From Elymus sibiricus (Eukaryota; Streptophyta; Magnoliopsida; Poales; Poaceae), in NCBI GenBank assembly GCA_039707655.1, contig CM077676.1, positions 191,948,936-192,012,935 on the forward strand: a stretch of DNA of 64,000 bases. The letters are read 5' to 3'. Below are positions 35,490 through 47,296 of the stretch, one piece after another. The number at the start of each line of letters is the position of its first letter. Position 1 is the stretch's first letter. A program made the position numbers and the translations under genes. The notes below the pieces were generated by a model. The model did no database searches and was not told the origin of the DNA. It saw nothing but the letters and a program-made list of their open reading frames with translations.

Positions 35490-37060
35490 GTCACGTGCTC
35501 GTCTCGGCATCCGTCATCGCTACCGCGACGACGTCAGCCTCGACTCGCGTAACCCTAATTTAGACAGGGTGGCGGTGGTGTCACGTGCTCGTCTCGGCGT
35601 CCGTCGTCGCTACCGCGACGACGTCCGCCTCGACACACGTAACCCTAAGTTAGACAGGGTGGCGGTGGTGTCGCGTGCTCGTCTCGGCGTCCGGCGTCGC
35701 TACCGCGACGACGTCCGCCTCGACTCGCGTAACCCTAAGATAGACAGGGTGGCGGTGGTGTCACGTGCTGGTCTCGGTGTCCGTCGTCGCTACCGCGACG
35801 ACGTCCGCCTCGACTAGCGTAACCCTAGGATAAACAGGGTTTCGGTGGTGTCACGTGCTCGTCTCGGCGTCCGTCGTCGCTACCGCGATGACGTCCGCCT
35901 CGACTTGCGTATCCCTAAGTTAGACAGGGTGGCAGTGGTGTCACGTGCTCGTCTCGGCATCCGTCGTCGCTACCGCGACGACGTCTGCCTCGACTCGCGT
36001 AACCCTAAGTTAGCCAGGGTGGCAGTGTTGTCACGTGCTCGTCTCGGCGTCCGTCGTCGCTACCGCGACGACGTCCGCCTCGACTCGCGTAACCCTAAGA
36101 TAGACAGGGTGGCAGTGGTGTCACGTGCTCGTCTCGGCGTCCGTCGTCGCTACCGCAAAGACGTCCGCCTCGACTCGCGTAACCCTAAGTTAGACAGGGT
36201 GGCAGTGGTGTCACGTGCTCGTTTCGACGTCTGCCTCGACTCGCGTAACCCTAAGTTAGACAGGGTGGCGGTGGTGTCACGTGCTCGTCTCGGCGTCCGT
36301 CGTCGCTACCGCGATGACGTCCGCCTCGACTCGCGTAACGCTAAGATATACAGGGTGGCGGTGGTGTCACGTGCTCGCCTCGGCATCCGTCATCGCTACC
36401 GCGACGACGTCAGCCTCGAATCGCGTAACCCTAATTTAGACAGGGTGGCGGTGGTGTCACGTGCTCGTCTCGGCGTCCGTCGTCGCTACCGCGACGACGT
36501 CCGCCTTGACTCGCGTAAACCTAAGATAGACAGGGTGGCGGTGTTGTCACGTGCTCGTCTCGGCGTCCGTCGTCGCTACCGCGACGACGTCCGCCTCGAC
36601 TTGCTTAACCCTAAGTTATACAGGGTAGCGGTGGTGTCACGTGCTCGTCTCGGCGTCCGTCGTCGCTACCGCGACGATGTCCGCCTCGACTCGCGTAACG
36701 CTAAGATAGACAGGGTGGCGGTGGTGTCACGTGCTCGTCTCAGCGTCCGTCGTCGCTACCGCGACGACGTTCGCCTCGACTCGCGCAACGCTAAGATAGA
36801 TAGGGTGGCGGTGGTGTCACGTGCTCATCTCGGCGTCCGTCGTCGCTACCGCAAAGACGTCCGCCTCGACTCGCGTAACCCTAAGTTAGACAGGGTGGCA
36901 GTGGTGTCACGTGCTCGTTTCGACGTCTGCCTCGACTCGCGTAACCCTAAGTTAGACAGGGTGGCGGTGGTGTCACGTGCTCGTCTCGGCGTCGGTCGTC
37001 GCTACCGCGACGACGTCCGCCTCGACTCGCTAACCCTAAGTTAAATAGGGTGGCGGTGAA
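35490..37060 (+). repeat. HOR block R16 (1571 bp, 18 monomers)
   Basis: 15 x 90 + 2 x 66 + 89 bp. It carries GACTCGCGCAACGC at 36786, shared only with 43700 (R20), 6914 bp downstream, showing that the super-repeat copied the end of this block too. Confidence 0.9.
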
Positions 37061-37330
37061 GTCACGTGCTCGTCTCGGCATCCGTCATCGCTACCGCGAC
37101 GACGTCAGCCTCGACTCGCGTAACCCTAATTTAGACAGGGTGGCGGTGGTGTCACGTGCTCGTCTCGGCGTCCGTCGTCGCTACCGCGACGACGTCCGCC
37201 TCGACACGCGTAACCCTAAGTTAGACAGGGTGGCGGTGGTGTCGCGTGCTCGTCTCGGCGTCCGTCGTCGCTACCGCGACGACGTCCGCCTCGACTCGCG
37301 TAACCCTAAGATAGACAGGGTGGCGGTGGT

Positions 37331-37420
37331 GTCACGTGCTGGTCTCGGTGTCCGTCGTCGCTACCGCGACGACGTCCGCCTCGACTAGCGTAACCCTAGG
37401 ATAAACAGGGTTTCGGTGGT
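37331..37420 (+). repeat. TAG-bearing monomer variant
   Basis: Full-length 90-bp monomer with CTGGTCTCGGTG near its start, GACTAGCGTAACC (TCG to TAG, 37386-37388), AGGATAAACAGGG and GGGTTTCGG. It is the fourth monomer of the late HOR and recurs with all changes linked at stop positions 19559, 25194, 27125, 29212, 31323, 35815, 39047, 42459, 44300, 45961, 49373, 53235, 55346 and 58806, so it spread by block duplication. A variant ending at 62806 carries only the distal part of these changes. Confidence 0.88.
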
Positions 37421-37600
37421 GTCACGTGCTCGTCTCGGCGTCCGTCGTCGCTACCGCGATGACGTCCGCCTCGACTTGCGTATCCCTAAGTTAGACAGGG
37501 TGGCAGTGGTGTCACGTGCTCGTCTCGGCATCCGTCGTCGCTACCGCGACGACGTCTGCCTCGACTCGCGTAACCCTAAGTTAGCCAGGGTGGCAGTGTT

Positions 37601-37608
37601 GTCACGTG
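37601..37608 (+). other. GTCACGTG palindromic motif (E-box / CDEI-like)
   Basis: GTCACGTG occurs once per standard monomer. CACGTG is the E-box/G-box core bound by bHLH and bZIP proteins, and GTCACGTG fits RTCACRTG, the CDEI element bound by Cbf1 at budding-yeast centromeres (known family facts). Variants include GTCACATG, GTCATGTG, GTCGCGTG and GTCCCGTG. Actual binding here is not shown. Confidence 0.45.
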
Positions 37609-37622
37609 CTCGTCTCGGCGTC

Positions 37623-37644
37623 CGTCGTCGCTACCGCGACGACG
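37623..37644 (+). other. Monomer hairpin: 9-bp inverted repeat, TACC loop
   Basis: CGTCGTCGC, loop TACC, then GCGACGACG form a perfect 9-bp stem with a 4-nt loop. The element recurs in nearly every full-length monomer on both arms and is absent from 66-bp monomers. The sequence shows stem potential only; extrusion as a cruciform or folding in RNA is inference. No T-run follows, so it is not a bacterial intrinsic terminator. Confidence 0.85.
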
Positions 37645-37660
37645 TCCGCCTCGACTCGCG

Positions 37661-37669
37661 TAACCCTAA
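37661..37669 (+). other. Telomere-like TAACCCTAA motif
   Basis: TAACCCTAA, complement TTAGGGTTA, is one and a half units of a TTAGGG-type telomere repeat and occurs once per standard monomer. It is never tandemly repeated here, so this is not telomeric or interstitial telomeric DNA in the strict sense. It could be a TRF/Tbf1-like binding site or a coincidence fixed by amplification. Frequent variants are TAACGCTAA, TAACACTAA, TATCCCTAA and TAAACCTAA. Confidence 0.5.
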
Positions 37670-38566
37670 GATAGACAGGGTGGCAGTGGTGTCACGTGCT
37701 CGTCTCGGCGTCCGTCGTCGCTACCGCAAAGACGTCCGCCTCGACTCGCGTAACCCTAAGATAGACAGGGTGGCAGTGGTGTCACGTGCTCCTCTCGGCG
37801 TCCGTCGTCGCTACCGCAAAGACGTCCGCCTCGACTCGCGTAACCCTAAGTTAGACAGGGTGGCAGTGGTGTCACGTGCTCGTTTCGACGTCTGCCTCGA
37901 CTCGCGTAACCCTAAGTTAGACAGGGTGGCGGTGGTGTCACGTGCTCGTCTCGGCGTCCGTCGTCGCTACCGCGATGACGTCCGCCTCGACTCGCGTAAC
38001 GCTAAGATATACAGGGTGGCGGTGGTGTCACGTGCTCGCCTCGGCATCCGTCATCGCTACCGCGACGACGTCAGCCTCGAATCGCGTAACCCTAATTTAG
38101 ACAGGGTGGCGGTGGTGTCACGTGCTCGTCTCGGCGTCCGTCGTCGCTACCGCGACGACGTCCGCCTTGACTCGCGTAAACCTAAGATAGACAGGGTGGC
38201 GGTGTTGTCACGTGCTCGTCTCGGCGTCCGTCGTCGCTACCGCGACGACGTCCGCCTCGACTTGCTTAACCCTAAGTTATACAGGGTAGCGGTGGTGTCA
38301 CGTGCTCGTCTCGGCGTCCGTCGTCGCTACCGCGACGACGTCCGCCTCGACTCGCGTAACGCTAAGATAGACAGGGTGGCGGTGGTGTCACGTGCTCGTC
38401 TCGGCGTCCGTCGTCGCTACCGCGACGACGTTCGCCTCGACTCGCGTAACGCTAAGATAGATAGGGTGGCGGTGGTGTCACGTGCTCATCTCGGCGTCCG
38501 TCGTCGCTACCGCAAAGACGTCCGCCTCGACTCGCGTAACCCTAAGTTAGACAGGGTGGCAGTGGT

Positions 38567-38632
38567 GTCACGTGCTCGTTTCGACGTCTGCCTCGACTCG
38601 CGTAACCCTAAGTTAGACAGGGTGGCGGTGGT
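38567..38632 (+). repeat. Representative 66-bp hairpin-less monomer
   Basis: This monomer lacks 24 bp that include the whole inverted repeat, while keeping GTCACGTG and TAACCCTAA. In the parental unit the lost segment is flanked by direct repeats CGTCCG, 24 bp apart, which suggests replication slippage across the hairpin. Monomers of this class sit just before the 89-bp monomer in nearly every block; many blocks have a second internal copy (37871-37936 in the same block). Confidence 0.9.
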
Positions 38633-38721
38633 GTCACGTGCTCGTCTCGGCGTCGGTCGTCGCTACCGCGACGACGTCCGCCTCGACTCGCTAACCCTAA
38701 GTTAAATAGGGTGGCGGTGAA
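38633..38721 (+). repeat. Representative 89-bp block-terminal monomer
   Basis: This monomer carries a 1-bp deletion just before the telomere-like motif (CGCTAACCC instead of CGCGTAACCC) plus linked changes downstream (GTTAAATAGGG, GGTGAAGTCA). It shifts phase by one base and marks the end of each HOR block. A second allele, CGTTAACCC, is used in blocks L0-L3, R0-R5 and R7-R9; CGCTAACCC is used in R6 and R10-R30. Confidence 0.9.
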
Positions 38722-40382
38722 GTCATGTGCTCGTCTCGGCATCCGTCATCGCTACCGCGACGACGTCAGCCTCGACTCGCGTAACCCTAATTTAGACAGG
38801 GTGGCGGTGGTGTCACGTGCTCGTCTCGGCGTCCGTCGTCGCTACCGCGACGACGTCCGCCTCGACACGCGTAACCCTAAGTTAGACAGGGTGGCGGTGG
38901 TGTCGCGTGCTCGTCTCGGCGTCCGTCGTCGCTACCGCGACGACGTCCGCCTCGACTCGCGTAACCCTAAGATAGACAGGGTGGCGGTGGTGTCACGTGC
39001 TGGTCTCGGTGTCCGTCGTCGCTACCGCGACGACGTCCGCCTCGACTAGCGTAACCCTAGGATAAACAGGGTTTCGGTGGTGTCACGTGCTCGTCTCGGC
39101 GTCCGTCGTCGCTACCGCGATGACGTCCGCCTCGACTTGCGTATCCCTAAGTTAGACAGGGTGGCAGTGGTGTCACGTGCTCGTCTCGGCATCCGTCGTC
39201 GCTACCGCGACGACGTCTGCCTCGACTCGCGTAACCCTAAGTTAGCCAGGGTGGCAGTGTTGTCACGTGCTCGTCTCGGCGTCCGTCGTCGCTACCGCGA
39301 CGACGTCCGCCTCGACTCGCGTAACCCTAAGATAGACAGGGTGGCAGTGGTGTCACGTGCTCGTCTCGGCGTCCGTCGTCGCTACCGCAAAGACGTCCGC
39401 CTCGACTCGCGTAACCCTAAGATAGACAGGGTGGCAGTGGTGTCACGTGCTCCTCTCGGCGTCCGTCGTCGCTACCGCAAAGACGTCCGCCTCGACTCGC
39501 GTAACCCTAAGTTAGACAGGGTGGCAGTGGTGTCACGTGCTCGTTTCGACGTCTGCCTCGACTCGCGTAACCCTAAGTTAGACAGGGTGGCGGTGGTGTC
39601 ACGTGCTCGTCTCGGCGTCCGTCGTCGCTACCGCGATGACGTCCGCCTCGACTCGCGTAACGCTAAGATATACAGGGTGGCGGTGGTGTCACGTGCTCGC
39701 CTCGGCATCCGTCATCGCTACCGCGACGACGTCAGCCTCGAATCGCGTAACCCTAATTTAGACAGGGTGGCGGTGGTGTCACGTGCTCGTCTCGGCGTCC
39801 GTCGTCGCTACCGCGACGACGTCCGCCTTGACTCGCGTAAACCTAAGATAGACAGGGTGGCGGTGTTGTCACGTGCTCGTCTCGGCGTCCGTCGTCGCTA
39901 CCGCGACGACGTCCGCCTCGACTTGCTTAACCCTAAGTTATACAGGGTAGCGGTGGTGTCACGTGCTCGTCTCGGCGTCCGTCGTCGCTACCGCGACGAC
40001 GTCCGCCTCGACTCGCGTAACGCTAAGATAGACAGGGTGGCGGTGGTGTCACGTGCTCGTCTCGGCGTCCGTCGTCGCTACCGCGACGACGTTCGCCTCG
40101 ACTCGCGTAACGCTAAGATAGATAGGGTGGCGGTGGTGTCACGTGCTCATCTCGGCGTCCGTCGTCGCTACCGCAAAGACGTCCGCCTCGACTCGCGTAA
40201 CCCTAAGTTAGACAGGGTGGCAGTGGTGTCACGTGCTCGTTTCGACGTCTGCCTCGACTCGCGTAACCCTAAGTTAGACAGGGTGGCGGTGGTGTCACGT
40301 GCTCGTCTCGGCGTCGGTCGTCGCTACCGCGACGACGTCCGCCTCGACTCGCTAACCCTAAGTTAAATAGGGTGGCGGTGAA
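38722..40382 (+). repeat. HOR block R18 (1661 bp, 19 monomers)
   Basis: Same 19-monomer order as R17 and very close to it. A private CATGTGCTCG replaces CACGTGCTCG in the first monomer (38725). Second block of super-repeat copy 1. Confidence 0.9.
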
Positions 40383-42133
40383 GTCACGTGCTCGTCTCGG
40401 CATCCGTCATCGCTACCGCGACGACGTCAGCCTCGACTCGCGTAACCCTAATTTAGACAGGGTGGCGGTGGTGTCACGTGCTCGTCTCGGCGTCCGTCGT
40501 CGCTACCGCGACGACGTCCGCCTCGACACGCGTAACCCTAAGTTAGACAGGGTGGCGGTGGTGTCGCGTGCTCGTCTCGGCGTCCGTCGTCGCTACCGCG
40601 ACGACGTCCGCCTCGACTCGCGTAACCCTAAGATAGACAGGGTGGCGGTGGTGTCACGTGCTCGTCTCGGCATCCGTCATCGCTACCGCGACGACGTCAG
40701 CCTCGACTCGCGTAACCCTAATTTAGACAGGGTGGCGGTGGTGTCACGTGCTCGTCTCGGCGTCCGTCGTCGCTACCGCGACGACGTCCGCCTCGACACG
40801 CGTAACCCTAAGTTAGACAGGTTGGCGGTGGTGTCGCGTGCTCGTCTCGGCGTCCGTCGTCGCTACCGCGACGACGTCCGCCTCGACTCGCGTAACCCTA
40901 AGATAGACAGGGTGGCAGTGGTGTCACGTGCTCGTCTCGGCGTCCGTCGTCGCTACCGCAAAGACGTCCGCCTCGACTCGCGTAACCCTAAGTTAGACAG
41001 GGTGGCAGTGGTGTCACATGCTCGTTTCGACGTCTGCCTCGACTCGCGTAACCCTAAGTTAGACAGGGTGGCGGTGGTGTCACGTGCTCGTCTCGGCGTC
41101 CGTCGTCGCTACCGCGATGACGTCCGCCTCGACTCGCGTAACGCTAAGATATACAGGGTGGCGGTGGTGTCACGTGCTCGCCTCGGCATCCGTCATCGCT
41201 ACCGCGACGACGTCAGCCTCGACTCGCGTAACCCTAATTTAGACAGGGTGGCGGTGGTGTCACGTGCTCGTCTCGGCGTCCATCGTCGCTACCGCGACGA
41301 CGTCCGCCTCGACACGCGTAACCCTAAGTTAGACAGGGTGGCGGTGGTGTCGCGTGCTTGTCTCGGCGTCCGTCGTCGCTACCGCGACGACGTCCGCCTC
41401 GACTCGCGTAACACTAAGATATACAGGGTGGCGGTGGTGTCACGTGCTCGCCTCGGCATCCGTCATCGCTACCGCGACGACGTCAGCCTCGAATCGCGTA
41501 ACCCTAATTTAGACAGGGTGGCGGTGGTGTCACGTGCTCGTCTCGGCGTCCGTCGTCGCTACCGCGACGACGTCCGCCTTGACTCGCGTAAACCTAAGAT
41601 AGACAGGGTGGCGGTGTTGTCACGTGCTCGTCTCGGCGTCCGTCGTCGCTACCGCGACGACGTCCGCCTCGACTTGCTTAACCCTAAGTTATACAGGGTA
41701 GCGGTGGTGTCACGTGCTCGTCTCGGCGTCCGTCGTCGCTACCGCGACGACGTCCGCCTCGACTCGCGTAACGCTAAGATAGACAGGGTGGCGGTGGTGT
41801 CACGTGCTCGTCTCAGCGTCCGTCGTCGCTACCGCGACGACGTTCGCCTCGACTCGCGTAACGCTAAGATAGATAGGGTGGCGGTGGTGTCACGTGCTCA
41901 TCTCGGCGTCCGTCGTCGCTACCGCAAAGACGTCCGCCTCGACTCGCGTAACCCTAAGTTAGACAGGGTGGCAGTGGTGTCACGTGCTCGTTTCGACGTC
42001 TGCCTCGACTCGCGTAACCCTAAGTTAGACAGGGTGGCGGTGGTGTCACGTGCTCGTCTCGGCGTCGGTCGTCGCTACCGCGACGACGTCCGCCTCGACT
42101 CGCTAACCCTAAGTTAAATAGGGTGGCGGTGAA
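40383..42133 (+). repeat. HOR block R19 (1751 bp, 20 monomers)
   Basis: 17 x 90 + 2 x 66 + 89 bp, with a duplicated leader triplet and no TAG monomer. Markers CAGGTTGGCGG (40819), CACATGCTCGTTTCG (41017) and AACACTAAGATATAC (41410) recur exactly 6914 bp later in R23; on reading I saw no difference between the two blocks. Confidence 0.9.
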
Positions 42134-43974
42134 GTCACGTGCTCGTCTCGGCATCCGTCATCGCTACCGCGACGACGTCAGCCTCGACTCGCGTAACCCT
42201 AATTTAGACAGGGTGGCGGTGGTGTCACGTGCTCGTCTCGGCGTCCGTCGTCGCTACCGCGACGACGTCCGCCTCGACACGCGTAACCCTAAGTTAGACA
42301 GGGTGGCGGTGGTGTCGCGTGCTCGTCTCGGCGTCCGTCGTCGCTACCGCGACGACGTCCGCCTCGACTCGCGTAACCCTAAGATAGACAGGGTGGCGGT
42401 GGTGTCACGTGCTGGTCTCGGTGTCCGTCGTCGCTACCGCGACGACGTCCGCCTCGACTAGCGTAACCCTAGGATAAACAGGGTTTCGGTGGTGTCACGT
42501 GCTCGTCTCGGCGTCCGTCGTCGCTACCGCGATGACGTCCGCCTCGACTTGCGTATCCCTAAGTTAGACAGGGTGGCAGTGGTGTCACGTGCTCGTCTCG
42601 GCATCCGTCGTCGCTACCGCGACGACGTCTGCCTCGACTCGCGTAACCCTAAGTTAGCCAGGGTGGCAGTGTTGTCACGTGCTCGTCTCGGCGTCCGTCG
42701 TCGCTACCGCGACGACGTCCGCCTCGACTCGCGTAACCCTAAGATAGACAGGGTGGCAGTGGTGTCACGTGCTCCTCTCGGCGTCCGTCGTCGCTACCGC
42801 AAAGACGTCCGCCTCGACTCGCGTAACCCTAAGTTAGACAGGGTGGCAGTGGTGTCACGTGCTCGTTTCGACGTCTGCCTCGACTCGCGTAACCCTAAGT
42901 TAGACAGGGTGGCGGTGGTGTCACGTGCTCGTCTCGGCGTCCGTCGTCGCTACCGCGATGACGTCCGCCTCGACTCGCGTAACGCTAAGATATACAGGGT
43001 GGCGGTGGTGTCACGTGCTCGCCTCGGCATCCGTCATCGCTACCGCGACGACGTCAGCCTCGAATCGCGTAACCCTAATTTAGACAGGGTGGCGGTGGTG
43101 TCACGTGCTCGTCTCGGCGTCCGTCGTCGCTACCGCGACGACGTCCGCCTTGACTCGCGTAAACCTAAAATAGACAGGGTGGCGGTGGTGTCACGTGCTC
43201 GTCTCGGTGTCCGTCGTCGCTACCGCGATGACGTCCGCCTCGACTCGCGTAACGCTAAGATATACAGGGTGGCGGTGGTGTCACGTGCTCGCCTCGGCAT
43301 CCGTCATCGCTACCGCGACGACGTCAGCCTCGAATCGCGTAACCCTAATTTAGACAGGGTGGCGGTGGTGTCACGTGCTCGTCTCGGCGTCCGTCGTCGC
43401 TACCGCGACGACGTCCGCCTTGACTCGCGTAAACCTAAGATAGACAGGGTGGCGGTGTTGTCACGTGCTCGTCTCGGCGTCCGTCGTCGCTACCGCGACG
43501 ACGTCCGCCTCGACTTGCTTAACCCTAAGTTATACAGGGTAGCGGTGGTGTCACGTGCTCGTCTCGGCGTCCGTCGTCGCTACCGCGACGACGTCCGCCT
43601 CGACTCGCGTAACGCTAAGATAGACAGGGTGGCGGTGGTGTCACGTGCTCGTCTCAGCGTCCGTCGTCGCTACCGCGACGACGTTCGCCTCGACTCGCGC
43701 AACGCTAAGATAGATAGGGTGGCGGTGGTGTCACGTGCTCATCTCGGCGTCCGTCGTCGCTACCGCAAAGACGTCCGCCTCGACTCGCGTAACCCTAAGT
43801 TAGACAGGGTGGCAGTGGTGTCACGTGCTCGTTTCGACGTCTGCCTCGACTCGCGTAACCCTAAGTTAGACAGGGTGGCGGTGGTGTCACGTGCTCGTCT
43901 CGGCGTCGGTCGTCGCTACCGCGACGACGTCCGCCTCGACTCGCTAACCCTAAGTTAAATAGGGTGGCGGTGAA
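42134..43974 (+). repeat. HOR block R20 (1841 bp, 21 monomers)
   Basis: 18 x 90 + 2 x 66 + 89 bp. It contains a local three-monomer (270-bp) duplication after 43161, absent from its sister R24. AAACCTAAAATAG at 43161 is shared with R24 at 50075. Confidence 0.9.
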
Positions 43975-45635
43975 GTCACGTGCTCGTCTCGGCATCCGTC
44001 ATCGCTACCGCGACGACGTCAGCCTCGACTCGCGTAACCCTAATTTAGACAGGGTGGCGGTGGTGTCACGTGCTCGTCTCGGCGTCCGTCGTCGCTACCG
44101 CGACGACGTCCGCCTCGACACGCGTAACCCTAAGTTAGACAGGGTGGCGGTGGTGTCGCGTGCTCGTCTCGGCGTCCGTCGTCGCTACCGCGACGACGTC
44201 CGCCTCGACTCGCGTAACCCTAAGATAGACAGGGTGGCGGTGGTGTCACGTGCTGGTCTCGGTGTCCGTCGTCGCTACCGCGACGACGTCCGCCTCGACT
44301 AGCGTAACCCTAGGATAAACAGGGTTTCGGTGGTGTCACGTGCTCGTCTCGGCGTCCGTCGTCGCTACCGCGATGACGTCCGCCTCGACTTGCGTATCCC
44401 TAAGTTAGACAGGGTGGCAGTGGTGTCACGTGCTCGTCTCGGCATCCGTCGTCGCTACCGCGACGACGTCTGCCTCGACTCGCGTAACCCTAAGTTAGCC
44501 AGGGTGGCAGTGTTGTCACGTGCTCGTCTCGGCGTCCGTCGTCGCTACCGCGACGACGTCCGCCTCGACTCGCGTAACCCTAAGATAGACAGGGTGGCAG
44601 TGGTGTCACGTGCTCGTCTCGGCGTCCGTCGTCGCTACCGCAAAGACGTCCGCCTCGACTCGCGTAACCCTAAGATAGACAGGGTGGCAGTGGTGTCACG
44701 TGCTCCTCTCGGCGTCCGTCGTCGCTACCGCAAAGACGTCCGCCTCGACTCGCGTAACCCTAAGTTAGACAGGGTGGCAGTGGTGTCACGTGCTCGTTTC
44801 GACGTCTGCCTCGACTCGCGTAACCCTAAGTTAGACAGGGTGGCGGTGGTGTCACGTGCTCGTCTCGGCGTCCGTCGTCGCTACCGCGATGACGTCCGCC
44901 TCGACTCGCGTAACGCTAAGATATACAGGGTGGCGGTGGTGTCACGTGCTCGCCTCGGCATCCGTCATCGCTACCGCGACGACGTCAGCCTCGAATCGCG
45001 TAACCCTAATTTAGACAGGGTGGCGGTGGTGTCACGTGCTCGTCTCGGCGTCCGTCGTCGCTACCGCGACGACGTCCGCCTTGACTCGCGTAAACCTAAG
45101 ATAGACAGGGTGGCGGTGTTGTCACGTGCTCGTCTCGGCGTCCGTCGTCGCTACCGCGACGACGTCCGCCTCGACTTGCTTAACCCTAAGTTATACAGGG
45201 TAGCGGTGGTGTCACGTGCTCGTCTCGGCGTCCGTCGTCGCTACCGCGACGACGTCCGCCTCGACTCGCGTAACGCTAAGATAGACAGGGTGGCGGTGGT
45301 GTCACGTGCTCGTCTCGGCGTCCGTCGTCGCTACCGCGACGACGTTCGCCTCGACTCGCGTAACGCTAAGATAGATAGGGTGGCGGTGGTGTCACGTGCT
45401 CATCTCGGCGTCCGTCGTCGCTACCGCAAAGACGTCCGCCTCGACTCGCGTAACCCTAAGTTAGACAGGGTGGCAGTGGTGTCACGTGCTCGTTTCGACG
45501 TCTGCCTCGACTCGCGTAACCCTAAGTTAGACAGGGTGGCGGTGGTGTCACGTGCTCGTCTCGGCGTCGGTCGTCGCTACCGCGACGACGTCCGCCTCGA
45601 CTCGCTAACCCTAAGTTAAATAGGGTGGCGGTGAA
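43975..45635 (+). repeat. HOR block R21 (1661 bp, 19 monomers)
   Basis: Counterpart of R17 at an offset of 6914 bp; first block of super-repeat copy 2, with the same 19-monomer order. Confidence 0.9.
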
Positions 45636-47296
45636 GTCACGTGCTCGTCTCGGCATCCGTCATCGCTACCGCGACGACGTCAGCCTCGACTCGCGTAACC
45701 CTAATTTAGACAGGGTGGCGGTGGTGTCACGTGCTCGTCTCGGCGTCCGTCGTCGCTACCGCGACGACGTCCGCCTCGACACGCGTAACCCTAAGTTAGA
45801 CAGGGTGGCGGTGGTGTCGCGTGCTCGTCTCGGCGTCCGTCGTCGCTACCGCGACGACGTCCGCCTCGACTCGCGTAACCCTAAGATAGACAGGGTGGCG
45901 GTGGTGTCACGTGCTGGTCTCGGTGTCCGTCGTCGCTACCGCGACGACGTCCGCCTCGACTAGCGTAACCCTAGGATAAACAGGGTTTCGGTGGTGTCAC
46001 GTGCTCGTCTCGGCGTCCGTCGTCGCTACCGCGATGACGTCCGCCTCGACTTGCGTATCCCTAAGTTAGACAGGGTGGCAGTGGTGTCACGTGCTCGTCT
46101 CGGCATCCGTCGTCGCTACCGCGACGACGTCTGCCTCGACTCGCGTAACCCTAAGTTAGCCAGGGTGGCAGTGTTGTCACGTGCTCGTCTCGGCGTCCGT
46201 CGTCGCTACCGCGACGACGTCCGCCTCGACTCGCGTAACCCTAAGATAGACAGGGTGGCAGTGGTGTCACGTGCTCGTCTCGGCGTCCGTCGTCGCTACC
46301 GCCAAGACGTCCGCCTCGACTCGCGTAACCCTAAGATAGACAGGGTGGCAGTGGTGTCACGTGCTCCTCTCGGCGTCCGTCGTCGCTACCGCAAAGACGT
46401 CTGCCTCGACTCGCGTAACCCTAAGTTAGACAGGGTGGCAGTGGTGTCACGTGCTCGTTTCGACGTCTGCCTCGACTCGCGTAACCCTAAGTTAGACAGG
46501 GTGGCGGTGGTGTCACGTGCTCGTCTCGGCGTCCGTCGTCGCTACCGCGATGACGTCCGCCTCGACTCGCGTAACGCTAAGATATACAGGGTGGCGGTGG
46601 TGTCACGTGCTCGCCTCGGCATCCGTCATCGCTACCGCGACGACGTCAGCCTCGAATCGCGTAACCCTAATTTAGACAGGGTGGCGGTGGTGTCACGTGC
46701 TCGTCTCGGCGTCCGTCGTCGCTACCGCGACGACGTCCGCCTTGACTCGCGTAAACCTAAGATAGACAGGGTGGCGGTGTTGTCACGTGCTCGTCTCGGC
46801 GTCCGTCGTCGCTACCGCGACGACGTCCGCCTCGACTTGCTTAACCCTAAGTTATACAGGGTAGCGGTGGTGTCACGTGCTCGTCTCGGCGTCCGTCGTC
46901 GCTACCGCGACGACGTCCGCCTCGACTCGCGTAACGCTAAGATAGACAGGGTGGCGGTGGTGTCACGTGCTCGTCTCGGCGTCCGTCGTCGCTACCGCGA
47001 CGACGTTCGCCTCGACTCGCGTAACGCTAAGATAGATAGGGTGGCGGTGGTGTCACGTGCTCATCTCGGCGTCCGTCGTCGCTACCGCAAAGACGTCCGC
47101 CTCGACTCGCGTAACCCTAAGTTAGACAGGGTGGCAGTGGTGTCACGTGCTCGTTTCGACGTCTGCCTCGACTCGCGTAACCCTAAGTTAGACAGGGTGG
47201 CGGTGGTGTCACGTGCTCGTCTCGGCGTCGGTCGTCGCTACCGCGACGACGTCCGCCTCGACTCGCTAACCCTAAGTTAAATAGGGTGGCGGTGAA
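45636..47296 (+). repeat. HOR block R22 (1661 bp, 19 monomers)
   Basis: Counterpart of R18 at an offset of 6914 bp. Private changes: CCGCCAAGACG (46300) and AAAGACGTCTGCC (46392). Confidence 0.9.

Larger units (their letters stand above)
37601..37690 (+). repeat. Representative 90-bp satellite monomer
   Basis: A near-consensus monomer, phased to start at GTCACGTG (37601-37608). The 9-bp inverted repeat is at 37623-37644 and TAACCCTAA at 37661-37669. Five of the six frames of the consensus contain a stop; one (starting GTG TCA CGT) is open. Because 90 is divisible by three, that frame stays open through long runs of monomers. The phase start is my choice for naming; the array itself does not define one. 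Confidence 0.95.
37061..38721 (+). repeat. HOR block R17 (1661 bp, 19 monomers)
   Basis: 16 x 90 + 2 x 66 + 89 bp; a good reference for the compact late HOR. The monomer order includes two similar segments: AAAGACG monomer, 66, full monomer, GTCATCGC/AATTTAGA monomer (9-12), and the same with the 89-bp unit (17-19 then 1 of the next block). The HOR therefore seems to be built from two related half-units. First block of super-repeat copy 1. Confidence 0.9.

Noticed and set aside
37623..37644. Intrinsic transcription terminator at the GC-rich hairpin
   Set aside because: No T-run follows the stem, and the element occurs hundreds of times as part of the satellite.
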